From positions 1 to 6,293 of the forward strand of contig SLKF01000052.1 in NCBI GenBank assembly GCA_007134725.1: 6,293 nucleotides of DNA, given 5' to 3'. Positions 1 through 4,974 of the stretch are shown piece after piece. Every line of letters begins with the position of its first letter. Within the stretch, counting starts at the first letter, position 1. The position numbers and the translations under genes were made by a program. This DNA is from Clostridiales bacterium (GTDB taxonomy: Bacteria; Bacillota; Clostridia; Peptostreptococcales; T1SED10-28). The notes under the pieces are model-generated. The model ran no database searches and was not told where the DNA came from. It saw only the letters and a program-made list of their open reading frames with translations.

Positions 1-300
1 AATCAGCTTTTCAAAGAAAAGAAAGCCGTCCGGGATCAAATAACCGAAGGATTGATGGAACAGAGCATGGCCTTTTTCGAAAAGATCTTTCAGCGGGGGC
101 AAGAGCGGGGAGAAATTGATCCCCAGGCAGATATTCCCACCGCCGCATTTATGGCCCATACCTTAAACATCAACTTGGCCGACATCGTATTGGAAGGGAA
201 GGAAAATCAGAACCTGATGGACCATATAGAGGAATACTATCAGCGGGTGGAGAAAATGCTCTACATTTTTGAACAGGGACTCAGAGTCAAAGAGTCGTAA
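1..300 (+). CDS. TetR/AcrR-family transcriptional regulator, C-terminal fragment (5' end outside window)
   Basis: The reading frame is open from base 1 and ends at TAA 298-300, giving the last 99 residues of a protein whose start lies upstream. What is visible is all helical and charged. The stretch FQRGQERGEIDPQADIPTAA, followed by a hydrophobic helix and a final helix (EEYYQRVEKMLYIFEQGL), is the usual pattern of TetR C-terminal ligand-binding/dimerisation domains, where 'G..RGEI..d.d...aA' recurs. The N-terminal helix-turn-helix is not in the window, so the family call rests on this half only. A TTG-ATG pair at 52-57 could look like a start, but the frame continues upstream without a stop and no ribosome binding site precedes it. 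The gene lies directly upstream of a hydrolase and an ABC exporter on the same strand, so it is probably their local ligand-responsive repressor (inference). Confidence 0.72.
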   Translation, partial: NQLFKEKKAVRDQITEGLMEQSMAFFEKIFQRGQERGEIDPQADIPTAAFMAHTLNINLADIVLEGKENQNLMDHIEEYYQRVEKMLYIFEQGLRVKES

Positions 301-352
301 GTAAAATGAAATTCGGATTTTGACGGAGGATTAATGGGATTTAGGGAGAAAG

Positions 353-360
353 AAAGGAGA
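353..360 (+). promoter_or_regulatory. Ribosome binding site deciding the hydrolase start
   Basis: AAAGGAGA ends 6 nt before the ATG at 367, which is good Shine-Dalgarno spacing. A second candidate, GGAGG at 325-329, serves the in-frame ATG at 334 at only 4 nt. Both could be used; the downstream pair is preferred. Confidence 0.55.
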
Positions 361-366
361 ATGAAG

Positions 367-1284
367 ATGAACAAGCATCAACTATTGGATCGCTTAACCT
401 GTCGGGTAGGGGCCGTGGCCGCGGGGCAAAAGAAATTTTTCGCAAAGTCCATCGGAAAAGAGGCCTTCAAGGAAGTGATTTTATCCATCCAAATGGATCT
501 TCCCGAAATCCAGGGAGAAGGGGAATACAAAGTGATGGGAAGAACCGATAAAAAAGAGATTACCGGAGATTTTATGGTGTATCAGTGGCTGGGTAAGGAT
601 TATCCCACATTGATCTATCATCATGGCAACAATGAACAGCCCTTTAATTTTGGAAAAACCGCAAAAAACACCTTTCGGGATATCATAAAGAATCGAAAGG
701 ATCAATTGCAAGCCAATGTGATTCTTCTTCGGGCCCCCTTCCATGATCAGGGACTCAAAGCCTACACCGAAAAGTTGACCGAGGGGGAAAACTTTATTAC
801 CATGCTGGCATTTTCTGCGGTGATGGCGGACCGGCTGGTAAAGGTTTTAAAAGAGAAGACCCAAAAACCCGTGGCGGTGGCAGGCTTCAGCTTAGGAGGT
901 TGGGTAACCAATCTTCACAAAACCTATTTTGATACCGCCGATGCCTACATTCCCATGGCGGCGGGAGCCTTGTTGGGCGAGCTTTTTATCACTTCCCCCT
1001 ACCGGGCCTTAGCGGGAGAGCCGGCCTTGGAAGATCCGAAAGAACTGAGACGAACCATGAATTTTCAAGAGGATTTTCTGATGAAATCCCAGGACAACAT
1101 CTATCCCTTACTGGGTGAATACGACCAGATTATTGAATATCCCGTGCAAAGTGCATCCTATCCTGACTGCTTAATCAACAAGGTGGAAAAGGGCCATGTA
1201 ACCGCAGCAACTGACGGGGAGCTGCTGTTTAATCATATACAAAAGAGTTTGCAGCAGATGGAGTCTCAGAAACAAGTCTCTTAA
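367..1284 (+). CDS. alpha/beta hydrolase (serine esterase/peptidase-like), cytoplasmic
   Basis: A 305-residue protein with alpha/beta-hydrolase features. A strand followed by YHHGNN (residues 84-89) gives the HG oxyanion-hole turn. The nucleophile elbow GFSLGG holds Ser175, Asp253 sits in GEYDQII, and His277 sits in EKGHVTAA. Order and spacing fit a Ser-Asp-His triad. There is no signal peptide or membrane segment, so it should act in the cytoplasm. I chose the ATG at 367 because AAAGGAGA at 353-360 lies 6 nt upstream. An in-frame ATG at 334 (11 residues longer, 316 aa) also has GGAGG at 325-329, but only 4 nt away, and its extra residues are highly charged and unlike a conserved N-terminus. 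The gene sits between a TetR-type regulator and an ABC exporter ATPase, probably in one transcript. The substrate is unknown; esters, lactones or amides of exported compounds are possible. The fold call is firm, the function is not. Confidence 0.85.
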   Translation: MNKHQLLDRLTCRVGAVAAGQKKFFAKSIGKEAFKEVILSIQMDLPEIQGEGEYKVMGRTDKKEITGDFMVYQWLGKDYPTLIYHHGNNEQPFNFGKTAKNTFRDIIKNRKDQLQANVILLRAPFHDQGLKAYTEKLTEGENFITMLAFSAVMADRLVKVLKEKTQKPVAVAGFSLGGWVTNLHKTYFDTADAYIPMAAGALLGELFITSPYRALAGEPALEDPKELRRTMNFQEDFLMKSQDNIYPLLGEYDQIIEYPVQSASYPDCLINKVEKGHVTAATDGELLFNHIQKSLQQMESQKQVS

Positions 1285-1330
1285 AGAAGAAACCGGAACT
1301 AAATAGTTAAAAATAAAAGGAGGGAAAACG

Positions 1331-2191
1331 ATGTTTAAAGTGGAGAACCTGGAATTTTGCTATCCCAAGAATAAGGAAAACACCATTAAGGGAGTGGACT
1401 TCGAAATTGAACAGGGGGAGATTTTCGGACTGTTGGGCCCCAGCGGTGTGGGGAAAAGTACCACCCAGAAGATTTTGATCAAGATTTTGAAGGATTATCA
1501 AGGGGATATTTACTACAAGGGGAAAAATCTGAAGGAATACGGCCAGGAATTTTATGAAGAGATTGGGGTAGGCTTTGAAATCCCCGTCCATTTCTCCAAA
1601 CTTACCGCCATGGAAAACTTAAACTTCTTTCAAAAATTGTATAAGAATCAAAACAACATTGAAGAACTCTTAAAGCGGGTGGGTCTTTATGAGGATCGGA
1701 ACAAGAAAGTTGCGGAATATTCCAAGGGCATGAAGGTTCGGCTGAATTTCGTCAAAGCCCTGCTCAATCATCCCACCATGCTGTTTCTCGATGAGCCCAC
1801 GGCGGGATTGGATCCGAAAAACGCCCGGATTATCAAAAATCTGATTAGGGAATACAAAGAGGGCGGCGGCACCGTCATACTCACCACCCATTTGATGAAT
1901 GATGTGGAGGAGCTTTGCGACCGGGTGGCCTTTATGGCCGAAGGAAAAATTGTGGAAGTGGACTCCCCGAAAAATCTAAAGATTCAACATGGACAGCGGG
2001 TGGTGGATGTGGAGTTTGAATACAATGGGGGCAGTGAAACAGAAGCCTTTAAGCTGGACGGACTAAAGGAGGACGCAAGGTTCTTTGAAGTGGTGAAAAA
2101 CCACCGGATTATTACCATGCACTCCAAGGAGAACACCCTGGACGACATATTCATCCAATTGACCGGGGGGGATATGTATGAAAAATCTTAG
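1331..2191 (+). CDS. ABC transporter ATP-binding protein (drug/lipid exporter type)
   Basis: A 286-residue nucleotide-binding subunit that powers export through the two permeases encoded next. Motifs in order: Walker A GPSGVGKST (36-44); a Q-loop region GFEIPVHFSKLTAMENL (81-97), where the usual Gln is Glu83; signature YSKGM (130-134) instead of LSGGQ; Walker B TMLFLDEP (149-156, Asp154/Glu155); D-loop GLDP (159-162); and switch His187 in TTH. All catalytic elements are present, so it should hydrolyse ATP. Residues 205-286 form the C-terminal extension common in ABC-2 exporter ATPases. AAGGAGG at 1317-1323 lies 7 nt before the ATG. The end overlaps the first permease by 14 nt, indicating translational coupling. 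With its two small permeases it resembles the set annotated in many Bacillota as a fluoroquinolone export ABC transporter (like mycobacterial Rv2688c); the substrate assignment is inference. Confidence 0.93.
   Translation: MFKVENLEFCYPKNKENTIKGVDFEIEQGEIFGLLGPSGVGKSTTQKILIKILKDYQGDIYYKGKNLKEYGQEFYEEIGVGFEIPVHFSKLTAMENLNFFQKLYKNQNNIEELLKRVGLYEDRNKKVAEYSKGMKVRLNFVKALLNHPTMLFLDEPTAGLDPKNARIIKNLIREYKEGGGTVILTTHLMNDVEELCDRVAFMAEGKIVEVDSPKNLKIQHGQRVVDVEFEYNGGSETEAFKLDGLKEDARFFEVVKNHRIITMHSKENTLDDIFIQLTGGDMYEKS
2165..2171 (+). promoter_or_regulatory. G7 tract acting as an unusual ribosome binding site at the ATPase-permease overlap
   Basis: Seven consecutive G lie 6 nt before the permease ATG at 2178, where a Shine-Dalgarno sequence is expected; no AGGAG-type site is present there, unlike for most other genes in the window. 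The tract lies in codons for Gly-Gly-Asp near the end of the ATPase. Confidence 0.4.
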
Positions 2192-2909
2192 TGTCCTGTT
2201 AAAAGGAGAAGTGGATCGACTTAGAAAATACCACATTCTCGCCGCAAGTCTCTTGGTGGCCTTTATCTGGATCGGGGTAATGCAGCTGACGGAAATTGAT
2301 GACGTCACGGGAATCTTCCCGCTGTTTCTATTTCTCGACGCCACCTCCATGTCCATGGTATTGATCGGCGTCAGCATGTTTTTTGAACGGGAGGAAAATA
2401 CCCTTAAGGCCATATTCGTCTCCCCGGTTACGAAAAAAGAATACATCAGTGCAAAAATCATCGGCAATATTTTATCCAATATGCAGACCTTAGTGCTTTT
2501 ATACCTTTACGCCTGGATTTTCAAAGAAATAAATATCAATATCCTGACCTTGGTGGTCTATGTGATTCTGATCAGTATTTTTCATTCCCTGATCGGCTTC
2601 CTGCTGGCCTACCACACCAAAAGTTTTACGGAATTGTTGACCGGGATGATCATGTTCATGTTCGTCCTGCTGATTCCCGTGGTTTTGGAAGAAGTCGGGA
2701 TCATTACAGTGGAGTGGTTGCGAAATGTGTTGTATCTCCTTCCCACAAAGGCCGCCTTGCTGCTGCTGAACTCCACATCGGCAATGTCCACGGTTAAGAC
2801 CTGGGAAGTGGCCTATGGAGTAGGCTATCTGATCTTATCCTCCGCAGTGTTACTGGTATTTATTCGAAGAGGCTTTGAAGTGTTTCTGGCAAAGGAGAGT
2901 GGTATCTAA
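2178..2909 (+). CDS. ABC-2 type transporter permease, first subunit
   Basis: A 243-residue integral membrane protein with about six hydrophobic segments: roughly 19-37, 46-69, 102-115, 119-145, 154-172 and 213-230. Between segments 2 and 3 is the cytoplasmic coupling region FEREENTLKAIFVSPVTKKE (69-88), the 'E.E..T...i.VsPv...ey..aK' pattern typical of ABC-2 exporters, which contacts the ATPase. It starts inside the end of the ATPase gene (14-nt overlap). Its only Shine-Dalgarno-like sequence is a run of seven G at 2165-2171, so translation probably depends on ribosomes finishing the upstream gene. It should form a heterodimer in the membrane with the next permease. Size and layout match the Rv2686c/Rv2687c type of two-permease exporter. 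The family is confident; the substrate is unknown. Confidence 0.88.
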   Translation: MKNLSVLLKGEVDRLRKYHILAASLLVAFIWIGVMQLTEIDDVTGIFPLFLFLDATSMSMVLIGVSMFFEREENTLKAIFVSPVTKKEYISAKIIGNILSNMQTLVLLYLYAWIFKEININILTLVVYVILISIFHSLIGFLLAYHTKSFTELLTGMIMFMFVLLIPVVLEEVGIITVEWLRNVLYLLPTKAALLLLNSTSAMSTVKTWEVAYGVGYLILSSAVLLVFIRRGFEVFLAKESGI

Positions 2910-3631
2910 TGATGGCAACCTTTGTAAGCAGTGAGTTGAAAAAATGGACCCGGGATTCCTTAACGCTTTTCATGATGATCTACCCCATCATGTTCGGGGT
3001 AATCGGCCGCTACGTGCTGCCCTGGGCCGAAGAAAACAGCGGGTTTTCCCTGGATCTATACGGAGACTTTGCCCTGGCCGCCTTGGTACTGCTGACTCCA
3101 ATGATTTACGGCGCGGTCATGGGGTTTTCCATTTTGGATGACCGGGACGACGGGGTTTTAACCGCCATTCGGGTAACGCCCCTTACGGTTGGAGGATTCC
3201 TGTCCTTTCGGGTGATTCTGGTCATGTTTTTTACCTTTCTAGCCAGCATCTTTGTCATTCTCTTTTCTAATTTCGGACCCTTAACCCTGGGCCAGACCTT
3301 GATGATTTCCGGGGTCAATACCCTTGGGGCTCCCATCGCCGGCTTTTTAATCAATGCCTTTGCCAGCAATAAAATTGAAGGCTTTGCCATTATGAAGGGT
3401 ACCGGTATGGTGGTGGCTTTTCCCGTCATCGGTCTGATTTTCACCGATGCCAAGGAATTTATCTTCGCCATTGTTCCCGGATTCTGGCCGGCCAAAGCCA
3501 TCTCCACCTTGTTTCGGGGAGAGGCCGCGATGAATTTAAGCTTTGAAGGCTATCTGCTGATCGGGGTGGTCTATGCCCTGGTCTTAAATGTCTTGCTCTA
3601 CAAATTCTTTATTAGAAAGACCCGGATTTAA
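2909..3631 (+). CDS. ABC-2 type transporter permease, second subunit
   Basis: A 240-residue membrane protein with about six hydrophobic segments, near 18-38, 53-75, 100-120, 128-150, 164-190 and 213-234. The loop after segment 2, LDDRDDGVLTAIRVTPLTVG (76-95), is the equivalent of the coupling motif in the first permease and in ABC-2 proteins generally. The stop of the first permease and this start share one base (TAATG, 2907-2911), with GGAG at 2894-2897 inside the preceding gene; a second ATG at 2912 is further from that site, so 2909 is preferred. It most likely pairs with the previous subunit to form the export channel. It is the last gene of the operon: a strong terminator begins 7 nt after its stop. 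Confidence 0.88.
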   Translation: MMATFVSSELKKWTRDSLTLFMMIYPIMFGVIGRYVLPWAEENSGFSLDLYGDFALAALVLLTPMIYGAVMGFSILDDRDDGVLTAIRVTPLTVGGFLSFRVILVMFFTFLASIFVILFSNFGPLTLGQTLMISGVNTLGAPIAGFLINAFASNKIEGFAIMKGTGMVVAFPVIGLIFTDAKEFIFAIVPGFWPAKAISTLFRGEAAMNLSFEGYLLIGVVYALVLNVLLYKFFIRKTRI

Positions 3632-3637
3632 AATATC

Positions 3638-3686
3638 AAACCCGCCGATAACCAAGGATCGTATTTTTGTTATCGGCGGGTTTTTT
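3638..3686 (+). terminator. Strong Rho-independent terminator after the exporter operon
   Basis: A perfect 15-bp inverted repeat pairs AAACCCGCCGATAAC (3638-3652) with GTTATCGGCGGGTTT (3669-3683) around a 16-nt loop. The T run TTTTTT at 3681-3686 overlaps the 3' arm. It begins just after the TAA of the second permease and cleanly separates the exporter operon from the next gene. Confidence 0.93.
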
Positions 3687-3688
3687 CA

Positions 3689-3719
3689 TTGATTATAAAA
3701 AAAACCTAAGGGGTATACA
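3689..3719 (+). promoter_or_regulatory. Weak candidate sigma-A promoter for the P1 peptidase gene
   Basis: TTGATT (3689-3694) and TATACA (3714-3719) resemble -35 and -10 boxes, but their 19-nt spacing is longer than ideal. An alternative pair, TTAAAC (3720-3725) and TAAAAT (3743-3748), has 17-nt spacing but a poor -35. A promoter somewhere in this AT-rich 3687-3790 stretch is expected because a strong terminator precedes it; the exact boxes are uncertain. Confidence 0.28.
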
Positions 3720-3812
3720 TTAAACATTCACAAGAATCATAGTAAAATAGTCATGAAAAGGTAAAATAACCTTAGAAGAAAGTAGGAACGAATCAAAGGA
3801 GGCTTATCCGAT

Positions 3813-4811
3813 ATGAAGGATCATATGAAAGACCCGAATAATCTAAAGGGGATGAAAGAAATTCCCTTAGGAGAAATTGAAGGCATTACCGTGGGGCATA
3901 GTGAAAATAAAGAAGGGGGCACCGGTTGTACCGTGGCCTTGTTTGGAAATGGAGCCGTGGCCGGGGTGGATATTCGGGGCGGAGCTCCCGGTACCCGGGA
4001 GACGGATCTGTTAAAATCCGAGAACCTGGTGGACCGGGTCCACGGCATTTTACTTTCCGGAGGCAGTGCCTACGGCCTGGATGCCGCCGCCGGAGTCATG
4101 GCCTACTTGGAAGAGCAAAACATCGGTTTTGATGTGGGGGTGGGAAAAGTTCCCATTGTACCGGCAGCGGTGCTGTTTGATCTGCCCTTAGGAAATCCCA
4201 ACGTTCGCCCCGATAAGGCCATGGGCTACGATGCGGCGAAAAATGCGGGTATAGAGGGTGGCCAAAAGATTGGCCAGGGTACCGTCGGTGCGGGAACCGG
4301 AGCCACCGTGGGAAAAATTCTGGGGATGGACTTTGCCATGAAGGGGGGCATTGGAACCTACGCCATTGAAATCGGGGAGCTGAAAGTCGGGGCCCTTGTG
4401 GCGGTAAACGGATTTGGAGACGTTTTAGAAGAGGGAGAAACCCTGGCCGGGGTCTATGACCGAGTTAACAAAGCCTTTCTTCATACGGACCAGGTCATGA
4501 TTCAGGGAGCCCATCAAAAGCCCTTTAACGGCAATACCACCATCGGCATTGTGGTTACCAACGGGAAATTCCCCAAATCCGCCATGAATAAAATTGCCTC
4601 CATGAGTCACAACGGCTATGCAAGAGCCCTATATCCCAGTCATACCATGGTGGATGGAGATACGATCTTTGCAGCCTCCACCGGAGACGTGGTCTCGGAC
4701 CCCAGCCTGGTGGGCCACTTGGGGGCCGTGGTCATGGAAAGGGCTATTCATCGGGGAATCAAGGCGGCCACCGGTTTACACGGTGTGCCGGCCTATCAGG
4801 ATCTGAAATAA
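3813..4811 (+). CDS. P1 family (S58) peptidase / DmpA-NylC-like N-terminal nucleophile hydrolase
   Basis: A 332-residue protein with the hallmarks of the P1/DmpA family, which includes beta-aminopeptidases and the nylon-oligomer hydrolase NylC. Visible motifs: GITVGHSENKEGGTGCTV (24-41), VDIRGGAPGTRETDLL (52-67), LSGGSAYGLDAAAGVM (81-96), NGNTTIGIVVTN (239-250) and HTMVDGDT (277-284). Family members are made as one chain and cut themselves before a Ser or Thr that becomes the catalytic N-terminal nucleophile. Here Asn241/Thr242 is the predicted site, giving chains of about 241 and 91 residues. Asp281 and Asp283 lie 39 and 41 residues after it, which as I recall is the spacing of the paired Asp in NylC. 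No signal peptide is seen, so it is probably cytoplasmic. AAAGGAGG (3795-3802) lies 10 nt before the ATG. It is separated from the exporter by a terminator, so probably its own transcription unit. The natural substrate (beta-peptides, amides, D- or short peptides) cannot be deduced. Confidence 0.93.
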   Translation: MKDHMKDPNNLKGMKEIPLGEIEGITVGHSENKEGGTGCTVALFGNGAVAGVDIRGGAPGTRETDLLKSENLVDRVHGILLSGGSAYGLDAAAGVMAYLEEQNIGFDVGVGKVPIVPAAVLFDLPLGNPNVRPDKAMGYDAAKNAGIEGGQKIGQGTVGAGTGATVGKILGMDFAMKGGIGTYAIEIGELKVGALVAVNGFGDVLEEGETLAGVYDRVNKAFLHTDQVMIQGAHQKPFNGNTTIGIVVTNGKFPKSAMNKIASMSHNGYARALYPSHTMVDGDTIFAASTGDVVSDPSLVGHLGAVVMERAIHRGIKAATGLHGVPAYQDLK

Positions 4812-4860
4812 AAAGAAAGTATCCGCCGGAACAGCACTCATCAGATTTTCATCAGCAGAC

Positions 4861-4878
4861 CTCCGTCCAAAGACGGAG
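4861..4878 (+). other. Hairpin between the peptidase and acetyltransferase genes
   Basis: CTCCGTC (4861-4867) and GACGGAG (4872-4878) form a perfect 7-bp stem with a CAAA loop. No T run follows directly; the nearest, seven T at 4912-4918, is over 30 nt away, so it is not a standard terminator. CCGTCC (4863-4868) can also pair with GGACGG (4894-4899), and GTCCCGGGAC (4888-4897) is a 10-bp palindrome. The stretch could stabilise the 3' end of the peptidase mRNA or be a poor terminator. Confidence 0.4.
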
Positions 4879-4899
4879 AACAGAGAAGTCCCGGGACGG

Positions 4900-4928
4900 T
4901 TATCAAATGGGTTTTTTTACAATACAAT
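4900..4928 (+). promoter_or_regulatory. Candidate sigma-A promoter of the acetyltransferase gene
   Basis: TTATCA (4900-4905, 4 of 6 to TTGACA) and TACAAT (4923-4928, 5 of 6 to TATAAT) are separated by exactly 17 nt, with a T-rich spacer. Start of transcription would fall near 4935, leaving a leader of about 40 nt before the ATG at 4975. Confidence 0.5.
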
Positions 4929-4974
4929 GGGTAAAGAGCAGTTAACTTCTAATGCACACAAGGAGCTGAAAGCC

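Noticed and set aside
52..300. TTG or ATG near 52-57 as the true start of a small 82-residue protein
   Set aside because: The frame is open back to base 1, no ribosome binding site precedes it, and the sequence fits the C-terminal half of a TetR regulator.
320..348. TTGACG at 320-325 as a -35 box of an internal promoter before the hydrolase
   Set aside because: No acceptable -10 box is found 16-18 nt downstream, where the sequence is purine-rich (TTAGGGAGAA).
2063..2479. A 138-codon minus-strand open frame over the ATPase-permease junction
   Set aside because: It is antisense to two motif-verified genes in different frames, and no domain is recognisable in it.
3106..3507. A 133-codon minus-strand open frame inside the second permease
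   Set aside because: It is rich in Lys/Pro/Met as expected from the complement of hydrophobic codons, and the sense strand encodes a clear ABC-2 permease.
3758..3773. AAGGT-AAAATA-ACCTT small inverted repeat as an operator
   Set aside because: A 5-bp repeat in an AT-rich leader is expected by chance, and no second copy is seen in the window.
4890..4918. A Rho-independent terminator ending in the T7 tract at 4912-4918
   Set aside because: Only a 3-bp CCC/GGG pairing immediately precedes the T run; the good hairpin is more than 30 nt upstream.
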